Shown here in pieces: positions 31,212 to 41,129 of a stretch of 64,000 nucleotides of DNA. Position numbers and translations under genes: made by a program. The first letter of the stretch is position 1, and each line of letters starts with the position of its first letter. Origin of the DNA: Zygaena filipendulae (Eukaryota; Arthropoda; Insecta; Lepidoptera; Zygaenidae); the NCBI GenBank assembly GCA_907165275.2, contig OU015671.1, forward strand, positions 10,075,001 to 10,139,000, written 5' to 3'. The notes beneath the pieces are model-generated. The model had not been told where the DNA came from, did not search any database, and worked only from the letters and a program-made list of their open reading frames with translations.

Positions 31212-31380
31212 CTACTAATATAATAAAACTTAAGAGTTTGTTTGTTTGGTTGAACGCGCTAATCTCAGGAACTGGTAGTTCGAGTTGGAAAATTCTTTTT
31301 GGGTGGAAAAATTATTCCCTTTGAAAGCTTCTGTTACGTAGCTGCGTAAACGGTAGGCTGTGGAATATTTATATGTAGGT
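31212..31380 (+). mobile_element. CCGCGG Helitron-like 5' fragment
   Basis: CTACTAATATAATAAAACTT and GTTTGTTTGTTTGGTTGAAC. The 3' hairpin is absent, so it is truncated. Confidence 0.5.
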
Positions 31381-31404
31381 ATAGTGGGATTTTTCCGTAA
31401 ACAA

Positions 31405-31592
31405 CTGTAATTTTTTTTTATGTTATGGAGGACAAACGCGCGGGCAAGTCGTACACCTGATGGTAAGTGATTACCATCGCCCATGGACATCTGCAACACC
31501 AGAAGGCTTGCAGGTGCGTTGCCGACGGAATGGGGATGGGAACTGGCTTTCAAGTGGGGCTGCCGGAACACACCGTTAGGTGCTCGGCGAAA
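31405..31592 (-). mobile_element. LINE 3' end (CACTTACCATCAGGTG type)
   Basis: Reverse copy starting with a T-run at about 31411. It includes GATGGTAAGTGATTACCATC, CATGGACATCTGCAACACCA, AAGTGGGGCTGCCGGAACAC. The forward relative is at 51060-51295. Frames on both strands across it are fortuitous. Confidence 0.7.
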
Positions 31593-31816
31593 TTATACGA
31601 CGTAAATGTTTTTATTTATTCTTCCGTCCCAAAAAATCACACCCAGTGTTGCTTTGTGACATGTTTGAAATAATTTTCGTTTATTATAGCTGTGCTGATT
31701 GTACAATAAGTTTGGCCTATACAAAAAGAATATGGGCTATAGAAGGAATATAAAATAGGACGAACCAGGATTTTTTTATGTAGGACAAATTCAGTGGGCC
31801 AAACGAAGAATAAATC

Positions 31817-31985
31817 GTTCCCCGCAGTTTAGGTACACTCCCGTTAATTTCGGAGATCCTGCGGCAATTCCGAAATAAAAAGTAACCTGTGTCCTTTTCT
31901 GTAGCCCTGACAACGTGCATGCAAAATTTCATGACGATCGGTTGACTAAGTAACAGAGAGACAAAGTTACTTTCAAATCTATTAG
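31817..31985 (-). mobile_element. CCGCGG Helitron-like repeat, 3' half
   Basis: CGTTCCCCGCAGTTTAGGTA, CCGTTAATTTCGGAGATCCT and GTGTCCTTTTCTGTAGCCCT. No clean termini. Confidence 0.6.
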
Positions 31986-31997
31986 GTACCTAAGTAC

Positions 31998-32295
31998 TAT
32001 AATAAAAGAGTAGAATCCGCGATTCTGTACATTGAATATTTTTAGCAAAAATTATAAAGGGGCGATGAAAGAAGAGTAACCAAGCGAAAAAAAGCTTTTT
32101 AAAATTCTTTTCTCTCTGTCACTTCACGGTAATCTCCGAATCTATAACTGAACGGATTGTCATGCGATTTTCACAAGTAGATTAAGCTTAGGGGCTACAT
32201 ATAGATAGGCGCCTTGTTTCATTTAAATCGGATGTCGGGAAAAAAGTTATTACATAAAAATGTTTCACGCGGTGGAAACCGCGGGGCACAGCTAG
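31998..32295 (+). mobile_element. CCGCGG Helitron-like repeat, subfamily g, complete
   Basis: Begins near TATAATAAAAGAGTAGAATC, contains TCGGATGTCGGGAAAAAAGT, and ends in GGAAACCGCGGGGCACAG with CTAG at 32292-32295, then T. Confidence 0.72.
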
Positions 32296-32584
32296 TTAAT
32301 AACATTAGTATGGATCAATCGTAGAGTATTTATCCAATAGGGCGAGCCTAAACCGCAGCGTTCCAAACTAAATCATGTATCCATTCAGTGAGAGGCGAAT
32401 CGACGCGTACTTAGCAAATACAACACACAATAAGCTCCCAGCCGCTAAAAGGACCACAGACAACATAAACATTATACAGGGCAGGGTATGAGCCGCGCTC
32501 TGATCTTTTCAACAGAGCAATAGAACCTTTATTGCATTAGGCCAAGTGACTAAATGTTAGTTTTTAGTTTGTCTCTAGATGAAA

Positions 32585-32835
32585 AAGAAATACTGAACAC
32601 TTTTTTTTTACGTGATCATAAAGTAACAAAATAACGGCGATACATCGAAGTGTCGCGTGACGTCACGAATAGGTACAGTTTATGACGTCACGAGCCCCCA
32701 CTCTTTAAGTTTTATACGCTTTATTTACGATGTATGTATGTATTTGGCTCATTTATTTGGAAAAGCAAAATACACGTGTCTATTATTATGTTAGTGATCT
32801 GATGGACTGGGTAGAATTTAATTTTCATACCCTGA
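32585..32835 (-). mobile_element. TGACGTCA-MITE family
   Basis: Contains GTCGCGTGACGTCACGAA and TTATGACGTCACGAGCCCCC, then TTGGAAAAGCAAAATACACG and TGATGGACTGGGTAGAATTT. It is reverse relative to 39503-39844. Confidence 0.7.
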
Positions 32836-33231
32836 AATACAACTACTATTTTCTGAGCGCAAATAACCTTAGTACAACAACCTTTAGATGATCTTTGAGA
32901 CATCGGCGAGCGGTCGGTGGTTAAGTACTACAAATATTAAAGCTACAATATAATACAATGGGTTAGTTTAAATGAATAAGTTTATTTATTAAGATCAAAC
33001 TTTGAGAACCTAGACAAATATTCATATACATAGGTAAGGAGTTGAGAGCACCCGATAAGTGTTCGTGTATCCAAAAGTTTTGTAAACTAGCAGATATTTT
33101 ACAACTAATTTTTTTGTATTTTCACAACGAAAATAGTATTTTTCAACAACTGGTACGTGGAATAGATGCACCCGGGGCGGAGCACTTATATAGCACTTTA
33201 ATCAAAGACATTCTATTAGAAAGCGGTATTA

Positions 33232-33795
33232 TTTTTAAGCAAAGTTTGTGAGTTCGTGACGTTGTAGGGGGTAATCTCTGGATCTACTGAACCGATTTTG
33301 AAAATTCTTTCACTTATAGGAAGCTATAACAGTGGTCCTGAGTGTCATAGGGTACTATTTATTTCGGAATTCCCTCGGGAACTTCAAATTTCCCGCGGGT
33401 AAAACTACGGGGGAACAGCTATCTCTGGATCTACTGAACCGATTTTGAAAATTCTTTCACTTATAGGAAGCTACAGTGATTTTGAGTGACATAGGGTACT
33501 TTTTATCGTGGAATTCCTCCGGGAACTCCGGAGTTCGTGAGTTCGTGTGTTTGTGAGATTGTATAGCGGGGAATATCTGGATCTACTGAACCGACTCATA
33601 AGAAGCTATAGTGATCCTGAGTGACATAGGGTACTTTTTATCCCGGAATTCCCGCGGGAACACTGTAATTAACGCAGGTAAAATCGAATTAATAATTGTA
33701 TACTACACGTTGTACAGAAAAGGACTGGTACTTTTTATCCCGGACTTCCCGCCGGATATTCGAAATTAACGCGGGTGAAACCGCGGGAAACGCTA
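33232..33795 (+). mobile_element. Tandem cluster of CCGCGG Helitron-like repeats, subfamily d
   Basis: The unit containing TCTGGATCTACTGAACCGA starts at about 33275, 33422 and 33570, each followed by a 3' hairpin module (near 33365, 33510 and 33650). A fourth hairpin ends near 33790 with GGTGAAACCGCGGGAAACG. The units are truncated and joined head to tail without full 5' ends. Confidence 0.65.
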
Positions 33796-34089
33796 TAGTG
33801 TATAGGTACCATATAAACATGAATTTGCAGTAAGTAACGCGTTTCAACAAACTGATTTTTTGTTTTACTTTTTGCAATTCCCAGTTTTTATTTGAACGAA
33901 AAGTTGATAAACCTCCTTTTTGTTTGGCAGAACTTTTGTCCATTTTTTTTTTTTGTTATACCAGTCTATATCGATCGTGTTACAAATTGTTTTACCATTT
34001 CCCTTTTATTTTTAAATTCAATTCAGTTTACATAACAGTGTTTTGTATCATTCAGTCTTGCAAGTTTTTTCCTTGTTAGATGTACAAAT

Positions 34090-34138
34090 TTAACTTTTTG
34101 TGACATACATCGGAGATCCCGCGGGTATTCCGAGATAA
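34090..34138 (-). mobile_element. CCGCGG Helitron-like remnant
   Basis: CATCGGAGATCCCGCGGGTA and TTCCGAGATAATA only. It is cut by the MITE that follows. Confidence 0.45.
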
Positions 34139-34139
34139 T

Positions 34140-34362
34140 AGTAGATTATACACCAAGGGGATAAAGCACTGTTTTATGTCACGGGCGCTACATTGAATCC
34201 TGAACATAACGAAGGACTCCAAATTTAACTCCCGAGCGCAGCGAGGGTGTTATAAGTTAATTCCCGACCAAAGGGAGGGAATTAAGATTGAGTCCTGAGT
34301 GCAGTGAGGGATTCAAGCGCCCAAGAAAAAAACAGTTTTATCCCTGTGGTGTATACTCTACT
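34140..34362. mobile_element. MITE with GTAGA-TATACACCA ends (223 bp)
   Basis: Left AGTAGATTATACACCAAGGG with GATAAA is complementary to right TTTATCCCTGTGGTGTATAC with TCTAC. The inner GGGCGCTACATTGAATCC pairs with GGATTCAAGCGCCC. Internal modules read CCCGAGCGCAGCGAGGG and CCTGAGTGCAGTGAGGG. Confidence 0.7.
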
Positions 34363-34428
34363 TTTCTCACATAATGCGAGACAATAAAAAACCAGGCTTA
34401 GTAGATCCTATATAGCCACTTCTTTCAG

Positions 34429-34542
34429 CTGGCGTGGCCTACTCGATTTGACAAACAAATGAAGTTCGTCTCACTGCGAATCTAGTGGGCCACGGCTTCG
34501 GTCTTCGAAAATCGAGTTGGCCGCGCCCGCTGAGAACACATT
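34429..34542. mobile_element. Small palindromic repeat
   Basis: CAGCTGGCGTGGCCTACTCG with ATTTG is complementary to AAAATCGAGTTGGCCGCGCC with CGCTG, forming an imperfect hairpin of about 114 bp. A second small stem (GGGTTATAATG and CATTATAACCC) lies at 34616-34655. Confidence 0.5.
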
Positions 34543-34774
34543 CTGTTTAGCGAAATGAGACGTTATGGACATAGCAATAAGAATTATGAAAGTGAAAATC
34601 ACATTATTGACCAGCGGGTTATAATGAAATTCAATAGAACATTATAACCCGGCTAAAGCCAAGAGATATAATGTCTTGCTTTCGGTAAGGTTTACATGAC
34701 ATATAATTCGGCATTGTCGAGCATGTGGTGTGAAAAAGTACTTACTACCCTATATTCTTTTCTGTACCTACAAC

Positions 34775-35027
34775 GTGTAGGTAGTAGGTACTAGGTATGC
34801 AAAATTTAATGTAGTTTCTTCCGCGTTAATTTCGGAATTCCCGTAGGAATTCCGAGATAAAAAGTAGCCTTTGTCCTTCTCTGTACCCTTGAAAACGTGT
34901 TTGCAAAATTTCGTGGCGATCGGTTGAGCGGTTTAACCGTGAAAGCAACAAACAAACTCACTTTGTATCCCGGAATTCCCACGGGAACTCCAAAATTACC
35001 GCAGGTGAAACCGCGGGGAACAGCTAG
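34775..35027. mobile_element. CCGCGG Helitron-like repeats, fused copies
   Basis: A reverse 3' module (TTCCGCGTTAATTTCGGAAT) is followed by a forward 3' end (GGAATTCCCACGGGAACTCC, then GTGAAACCGCGGGGAACAG) with CTAG at 35024-35027. Confidence 0.65.
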
Positions 35028-35059
35028 TACTATATAAACACGCAGACTGTGTGTGTGTT

Positions 35060-35165
35060 ATTTACTTCGATGTGAGGATCGAACCCGACCCGTGACATCC
35101 GGCATCGGAGTCACTTTCACTAACGACTACACCAACGGCGCTGTCAATGCGTGGAGTAGTGTTGC
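35060..35165 (-). mobile_element. tRNA-derived SINE head
   Basis: On the minus strand: box A-like TTGGTGTAGTCGTTAGTG and box B-like GGGTCGGGTTCGATCCTC. No acceptor stem pairs around it, so a functional tRNA gene is unlikely. Confidence 0.55.
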
Positions 35166-35588
35166 CCATGTTGTCCAACAGTGGAAACTGGAAGTCCGGC
35201 TGATATGAAGGTGACATTTCCGCTTGACACCCCCTTTTCAACTATGTTTATAAAATAGCATATAACACTATCATTGATAAGTATTTACATAGACTGTACT
35301 TAACTAATAAATAAAATGCTATCTAATCTCGAGATTTATTTCGATGGAATCCAAAGCCCATGACATTAATTAATTACTTAAATAAACAAAATAAAATATA
35401 ATGATGGAATATTCCGTCCTTATTTTTTTTTGTTACTGGTAAATTCGTTGTAACTTCACAGATTTGTCAGAAGATAAATCTTCCATCATTATTTTTTCCC
35501 GGTACCTTGGTACCTCTCGAGGAGAATATTTCAACATACTAATCAGTCTTTGGAGGAATGTCGAGTTGGTTGAAATCTCTAAAGACAA

Positions 35589-35811
35589 TCCTACTAATAT
35601 TATAAATGTGAATGTGTGGATGTTTGGATGTTTGTTAATCAATCACGCAAAAACGGCTGAACGGATTTGGATGAAATTTGATATACACGTTGTCAGGGTA
35701 CAGAGAACACAGAGAAGAGAGAGGTACAGAGAAAGACATAGGGTACTTTTTATCCCGGAATTCCCGCGGGAACTCCGAAATTACCGAGGGGAAACCACAG
35801 GGCACAGCTAG
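35589..35811 (+). mobile_element. CCGCGG Helitron-like repeat, subfamily a, complete
   Basis: A|TCCTACTAATATTATAAATG at 35589, with a small internal tandem (ACAGAGAACACAGAGAAGAG), ending CTAG at 35811 before T. Confidence 0.8.
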
Positions 35812-35827
35812 TAATATTATAAATATA

Positions 35828-36110
35828 CTAGCTACTGTTCCCCACAGTTTTACTGGCGTTAATTTTGGAGTTCCCGCGAAAATTCCGGGATAAAAGTAAA
35901 CTTTGTCCTTCTCTGTGCCTATGACAACGTGTACCTATGCAAAATTTCAGATGATCCGTCGAGTAGTAAAGGCGTGAAAACATAACAAACAAGAAAAACT
36001 TACTTTCGCTAAAATATTACTATTATAAGCTGTACGCTGCGGTTTCCAGCGCGTTAATTTCGGGATTCCCTCAAGAACTCCTAACACACCTTACTAGGAA
36101 ACGTAACCTT
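35828..36110 (-). mobile_element. CCGCGG Helitron-like repeats, reverse pair
   Basis: CTAG at 35828-35831 begins one copy ending near 36019 (TTACTATTATAAGCTG). A second decayed 3' module (CTGCGGTTTCCAGCGCG) follows at 36030-36110. Confidence 0.65.
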
Positions 36111-36559
36111 GACAAAAAATGTGTTAATTTTGAAGTTACACGATCATAAAACGACGCACCGCTAAGATTAACACCTCGAGCATAGAGCCACAAAGTTTCT
36201 TAAACTTATGTTACTGCAGGGTATTAGGCTTAGGTGGGAAGCTTTGTCAAAGTTTAGTGGTTTACTAAAGATTAAAGTTAGTTGTCACCGACCTCTATCC
36301 TTATATGTATTTACTCACTCCTAATATCTCACTGTTTCCTCTCTCCAAGTCTCATTCGAATCCGTACAGTGGTTTTACTAGAACCAACAGTTCATCAAAA
36401 CTTCCACCATATTTTCCCGGCGCAGGAACTCTGTTCACAGAAGTGAAATCACGGGGATCGGCAGCTAGATTTTATTCTCTAATTAAAAACTACATTTACA
36501 TTTTATATCAAAATTAATTCATTCATTAAAGAGATTTGTCAATATCTATGATAAAAAAA

Positions 36560-36720
36560 CTTAAACAATATGAAATGAAATGAAAAACACTTTATTGAGC
36601 ACCACAATCAGTAATGACTAAACATTTTTAAAAATTGGAAATTATTAGGTGGCTCGAAAGGGCGGCCTTATCACTATAAAGCGATCTCTTTCAGGCTACC
36701 TAGTGGATTATGGAGACATT
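36560..36720 (-). mobile_element. LINE 3' end (GGAAGAGATCGC type)
   Basis: Tail ATATGAAATGAAATGAAAAA, CACTTTATTGAGCACCACAA and the reverse motif GCGGCCTTATCACTATAAAG with CGATCTC. It is 5'-truncated. Confidence 0.65.
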
Positions 36721-37289
36721 TACAACAGTAAAAAAATAATAATATGTGATAAAAATAATTGTAACGCAAAATGTCAAGTGGAAACACTTGCCGAAAAAAT
36801 TTATAGGCAGGTAAACAATTTCCTTTCAAATAAAATGTCACTTCAATAATAAACAATGTCATGGATACTCGAGATAGTATAATATTTTATGGTTCAATCG
36901 ATCAGATTGCGAAAGGGGGCACAAAAACGGCGGCAGATTGAATGCCGCGTAGTTTTTGTTGTGTCCAACGACCGAAGTTAAATGCGGTGTCGAGTGGATT
37001 GGGCTTGGGTTATGATCGATGGCCAATCGATTGAGCATTAGGCTGGTAACAGTGCGTACAGACAGCAGCAGAAATATTATGTACCTAATCACTTTTGACG
37101 GCCGTCGAATATTGCAGCTCGGTGACACTCTGTACAGGAATATTTTTTAAGCAATGCGCAAAAAAAATTTGGTGGTTCAGTATCAGTAATAGAATACATT
37201 TCCATTATTTGTTCAGAACTTTTTCTATTTTTTTATCCGGCTTTAAATTAGCAAAATATGGACACTATCTATTCATAATAATATCAATG

Positions 37290-37440
37290 GGCGCGCGCGC
37301 CGTGCGGCATACGCGGGGGTGTTGTAGCGGGGGTGAATGACCTCGATCAGCTCGATCGGTACATTGTAATTCGCGTAAATACCTAGCCGAACGAGCGCTT
37401 CGCGCGCAGCGGTGGCGGCGGCGAATAGAGTAACCAATAA
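37290..37440. other. Isolated CpG-rich stretch within an AT-rich intron
   Basis: GGGCGCGCGCGCCGTGCGGC, GAACGAGCGCTTCGCGCGCA and GGTGGCGGCGGCGAATAG give a CpG density unlike anything nearby apart from the palindromes at 54475-54589. No exon with receptor homology could be read here. It may be an alternative promoter, a foreign insertion or a degraded gene. Confidence 0.4.
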
Positions 37441-38063
37441 ATCAATTTCAAAGTATACATCTTTCGTTCACGATAACTTTACTTTTTTGTACTAAGTCTT
37501 ATCAAAATAAAAAAAGATGTTTAATAAGGAGGCATCATAAACCAAAGAAGAAGATGAAGAGGCATGTACCTGGTGGGAGGCAGAGTGTCGCTTCTTTTCG
37601 TACCTAGTAATATTCTGTATATTTTGCTTATTGCAAACAGCGATAAAATTGAAAGACTGACCAAAGTGTTAAACATGCCGCTACTGACTACAACACTATA
37701 TTTTTTTTCAAAAATAATACCAATTTTTATAAGTATTTTGGCTTCTCCGTTATATTTTTCTTTTATTTTTTTTTCATGTTGAAACAGGCACTGTTGCTAT
37801 AATTATTTTTTTCTACTTAATAAATATTAATATCTTCTTAATTAATGATAGCATAATGGTGCTAGTATCTAGTACGTACTAAATTTGGTATCTGTTACAG
37901 TAACGGAAAACCCTTTGATCTTATCAAAACAACAACAACATTCCGATTCAAGCACGCGAAAAGCAAATTTAAACCTTAAAGATATGAACACACGGTCGAC
38001 AAACTATCGTGTAAGGATCCCCTCTAGGAAATAATATTCGTTCGAATAACTGTTATTATATCA

Positions 38064-38312
38064 TCCGTGCCCCGCGGTTTCACCCACGTGAGTCTCGGAA
38101 TTTCCGCAAGAACTCCAAAGTAGCGTAATTCACTCCTTAAAACATCCAACCGTTTCGGAAGATTACTCGCCTGATTACAGAATTCCCGCAGGAACTCCAA
38201 ACTTCTTTTATAAAAACCTTGTCCTAAAAAGTATTATCCAAATTGGTGCAGTCGTTTCGAAATTATGCGCTTACGTACCTATATTTCGGCGATTAATTTT
38301 TATTTATCATAT
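38064..38312 (-). mobile_element. CCGCGG Helitron-like repeat, subfamily e
   Basis: CCGTGCCCCGCGGTTTCACC, TGAGTCTCGGAATTTCCGCA, then a second e module (GAATTCCCGCAGGAACTCCA) and ATATTTCGGCGATTAATTTT. The double-module layout is as in the copy at 968-1272. The terminal CTAG is decayed. Confidence 0.65.
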
Positions 38313-38408
38313 ACGAGTATGTACCTATAATAATTATGTAATAATAATAATGATAAACTTTATTAAATTAACATAAAAACATAAAATTATTAAAAAATCC
38401 TATTATCT

Positions 38409-38617
38409 TGTGTATGTTATTGCGGACTGCTTCTTATAGCGATAGCGGTGGCGTTGAGTTGTTGGGGGCGCTGCATCCCGCCGAAGTGTTAGGAAGGTTT
38501 ATTTTTAGTTTATTTTTTGTTTATTTCTATTAGTAGTTTTATATTGCAATATGTAACACATTACGAGGCTGGCTTGGCGCATGAGCGTAAAAAGCCTCGC
38601 TAAATAAATGATTAAAA
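38409..38617 (+). mobile_element. Retroposed sequence with poly(A) tail and 17-bp target duplication
   Basis: AAAAAATCCTATTATCT stands at 38392-38408 and again at 38618-38634. The insert (about 209 bp) ends TAAATAAATGATTAAAA, a poly(A)-like tail. The GC-richer head (AGCGGTGGCGTTGAGTTGTT, GGGGGCGCTGCATCCCGCC) is not recognised. It is a LINE-mobilised RNA copy or a 5'-truncated LINE. Confidence 0.65.
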
Positions 38618-38989
38618 AAAAAATCCTATTATCTACCGTCCATATCAGTTTCGATGAGTATAGGTGTTGGAAAAAATAGTACAGATAGGTAGACATACAC
38701 CTGGCTTAACATTTAACGATTATAATAAGAGAGAGAAGATTTAATATGCTTTGATATAATTTTGTATAGTTACAGAGTAAGTACTCTCACATATTGAAAG
38801 GAGAGCGATAGAACTTGATCATGTTTAGTTAGGGTTTATGCATTATCATTGTCTATGGCTGCGTGAAGATGGTCACATCTGTGGACTGCGTATGTTTCTC
38901 CCACGGTTCGGATTGAAAATCAGTGCCATGAGTAGGGTTGCCTACTGTCTCGCAAGACGCGGGACGGTCCGTTTCTAAAGCCTTACTGG

Positions 38990-39365
38990 AAAGAGGTGCC
39001 CGGGAATTAATCGTAATTGTTTATTGGAAATGTCACCTACCCAATACGGAAGAACAAATGGAGATGGACATTGGACAGGGCATACGCTAAGAGGAGCTGA
39101 AAAATGGAGCAAAAAAGTGATGAACTGGTACCCTCTAAACAAGAAGCGAAAGCGAGGAGGACAGTATAAGAGGTGGGAAGACGACTTAAAAGCCGTTGCT
39201 GGCAATCTGTGGTCCAGAATGGCAAGAGGAAGGGAAAATTGGAAAAAGTTGGAAGAGGCCTATGCCAATTTAGGGCAAACGGATACGACCGTCGATGATT
39301 TAGAATTAAGTTAGATACTAGTTAAAATTTTGTAAACATCCGAAATAAAGGCTTTATTATTATAT
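38990..39365 (+). mobile_element. 5'-truncated LINE, 3' end
   Basis: Holds the C-terminal reverse transcriptase tail described separately, a stop at 39312-39314, a short 3' UTR with AATAAAGGC, and a TTATTATTATATTATTATT tail. The 5' limit is uncertain. Confidence 0.7.
39024..39314 (+). pseudogene. LINE endonuclease-reverse transcriptase, C-terminal fragment (96 aa)
   Basis: WTGHTLRGAEKWSKKVMNWY, then KRKRGGQYKRWEDDLKAVAG and LWSRMARGRENWKKLEEAY. Together they match the familiar C-terminal region of insect non-LTR reverse transcriptases (GH..R....W...V..W.P...R.RGRP..RW.DD), which follows the thumb. No polymerase motif (FADD) or endonuclease remains, so the copy is truncated at the 5' end. I favour an RTE- or Jockey-like clade but cannot decide from the tail alone. 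It is on the plus strand, inside a receptor intron and unrelated to that gene. Confidence 0.75.
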
Positions 39366-39502
39366 TATTATTGGAAAGAAGTAGAAATGAACGCACGTTT
39401 CATTTTACTCTTTAGTAGAAATTCGTGGTCCTATGTATAGGTACTTTGACAGCTGTGTCCCGGTTTTTTTAACGACGTCAACTATTACGATGTATAATAT
39501 AG

Positions 39503-39844
39503 GTAATAGGGATGTTGACAACTTTTAAAAATCAAAATTTAATTAGTCCGTCGTTTAGAAAATTAAAAATCATTAGACACGTGTTTTTTTTATTTTTCAA
39601 ATAAATGATAATACACAGATAAAGCGCATTAAAGTTTAGGGTGGGGGCTCGTGACGTCACTTACCGCTACAAGCCGCCATACAAACTGCACTAGTTTGCA
39701 CTAGTTAGTGACGTCACGCGAAATTTCAACTCAATGTATCGCTGTTATTTTTTGATTACGTAAAAAAAGAAAAAAATCGTGTCCAATATTTTTTACTAAT
39801 CTACACGATGGACTAAAAAAAAATTAGTCAAATAGCCTATTAGG
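39503..39844 (+). mobile_element. TGACGTCA-MITE family, full reference copy
   Basis: Imperfect terminal inverted repeats (GTAATAGGGATGTTGAC and GTCAAATAGCCTATTAG). The interior has ACAGATAAAGCGCATTAAAG, GCTCGTGACGTCACTTACCG, TAGTGACGTCACGCGAAATT and TTTTTTGATTACGTAAAAAA. Two TGACGTCA palindromes sit about 60 bp apart. Confidence 0.75.
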
Positions 39845-40429
39845 TACACGATAAAGGTACAATCTATTTTTGGCGAAAGTAGGTTGCCACTCGTACACGG
39901 AGAGAAATCAGCCCGAATCAACCTTCAGACCGAAGAGGATTCTGTCGCCCTTCGTTCCTCGCAGCATAATTCATTAATGTTGGCGACACAATATCAGTGA
40001 CCAGCAGGCGCAGTGACCGACCCCGCGCGGTATCAATATCCAACCGAACACCGGTAGTAGAAATACTGTTGACGAATCTTCGACCCTTATTTTTCTCTTA
40101 GGGTACTAAGTATATTATATGTATAGTATCATACTATATTTCAGTCAATTGAACTATATATTACAGAAAAATAATATAGTACGAAAAATACTATATTTTG
40201 ATCCCTAATTCAACTATCAACAATTTGGAACGCATCCGCAGCGCAGCACGGGGAATTTCAGAACGAAACTGGCAATAATTTGTCGATGAATGTTACCCGA
40301 TACATAGGTAATGATTAAACATCTGTGTACTTTTTCCCTGCATTTCCTAAAACTATTATATTTTTGCAACTTTTTTCGGAAAAATCTAAGGTCATCAAAT
40401 TCAAATACATCTATACATTCAAATTGAAA

Positions 40430-40432
40430 TAT

Positions 40433-40463
<31 letters not shown>

Positions 40464-40612
40464 TATGGAAGACCAGCAGCACAAATATAATTTGTATATA
40501 TAAAAAGTAAATATAACAAAAATGCTAATGATAGGTCTTCACATGTAGACACAAATTATGTACACTACCAAGTAGCTTCGACATAGCGTTCACACGGCAT
40601 TATATCGGTTTG
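40430..40612 (-). mobile_element. LINE-like 3' end with ATTT microsatellite tail
   Basis: A run of about eight ATTT units (about 40432-40464), then GAAGACCAGCAGCACAAATA, TGATAGGTCTTCACATGTAG and CGACATAGCGTTCACACGGC. It represents the uninterrupted form of the copy split at 29262-29830. Confidence 0.65.
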
Positions 40613-40845
40613 TAATTTCAAAATAACAGCTATTTACTAAATGCATTTAAAAGTAAGTATCTACCTACATAGTATTTATAACCAAAAACTTTTTTTTGTC
40701 TGTCCCTCTGTCTGTTTGCCCCCGCTAATCCCCGAAACGGTTATACCAATTTTCACTCGCAGATATAGCTGATGTTCTAAAAAGTAACTAGGGTTGTTTT
40801 TATCAGACTTCCTGTGGGGATTTCAAAGATAAAAACAGTTTTAAA
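40613..40845 (+). mobile_element. CCGCGG Helitron-like repeat, subfamily c, 3' end decayed
   Basis: TTTCAAAATAACAGCTATTT, CCGAAACGGTTATACCAATT and ATCAGACTTCCTGTGGGG. It ends about 25 bp from the donor of the ECL1 exon. Confidence 0.6.
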
Positions 40846-40868
40846 TGAGATAAGTGTTAATAACTTAC

Positions 40869-40959
40869 GCTTCGGATATGAGCGCCCGTAGCTTGCAGAA
40901 GACGATGCCCAGGCTGTAGGGGTACTGGTGCCAGTACACCGTCAGGTCGTTGGGGAGAC
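40869..40959 (-). CDS. Neuropeptide GPCR exon: ECL1 and start of TM3
   Basis: A 91-nt exon, below the usual frame-length cut-off. The acceptor is TTTGCCCGCAG (AG at 40960-40961) and the donor GTAAGT at 40863-40868. It reads [20 protein letters not shown], then [10 protein letters not shown]. The Trp and aromatic pair are the ECL1 signature of this receptor group, and the Cys in FCK is the conserved TM3 partner of the ECL2 Cys. Two bases remain to complete Ala with the first base of the exon at 29047-29246, giving SEAASYVSVL. The exon begins with the last two bases of a Gly codon, so the missing upstream exon (N-terminus, TM1, TM2) should end in phase 1 with G. That exon was not found up to 64000. 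Confidence 0.93.
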
Positions 40960-41129
40960 CTGCGGGCAAAGGGACGTTCCATTAGGGGATATTTTGGACA
41001 AATCCTGTTGAAAACCTGCAGACGTAGGCACGTTAGATTGGCACTGCCTTAGGCCCACATGGTGGGGAGTTACCCACAACTGCATCCTCAATATCAGTCA
41101 ATTTTACACTTAGGGAAATTTGTGTATAA

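Larger units (their letters stand above)
29247..40868 (-). other. Receptor intron between ECL1 exon and TM3-TM4 exon (11.6 kb)
   Basis: Donor GTAAGT at 40863-40868, acceptor AG at 29247-29248. It is crowded with LINE 3' ends, Helitron-like repeats and MITEs, plus a CpG-rich stretch at 37290-37440. Stretches with nothing recognised: 29991-30320, 30840-31210, 32836-33231, 33800-34085, 36110-36560, 37441-38063 and 39845-40430. Confidence 0.75.

Noticed and set aside
31467..31673. 68-codon frame (and the opposite 113-codon frame)
   Set aside because: Both lie across a LINE 3' UTR that recurs at 51055-51295 in reverse; neither matches a protein.
33232..33795. CRISPR-like array
   Set aside because: Spaced repeats are truncated Helitron-like units; there are no uniform short repeats and spacers and no cas genes, and the genome is eukaryotic.
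35060..35165. Possible tRNA gene
   Set aside because: Box A- and box B-like motifs exist but no acceptor stem pairs, so a tRNA-derived SINE fits better. The same applies to 28980, 48110, 50943 and 52010.
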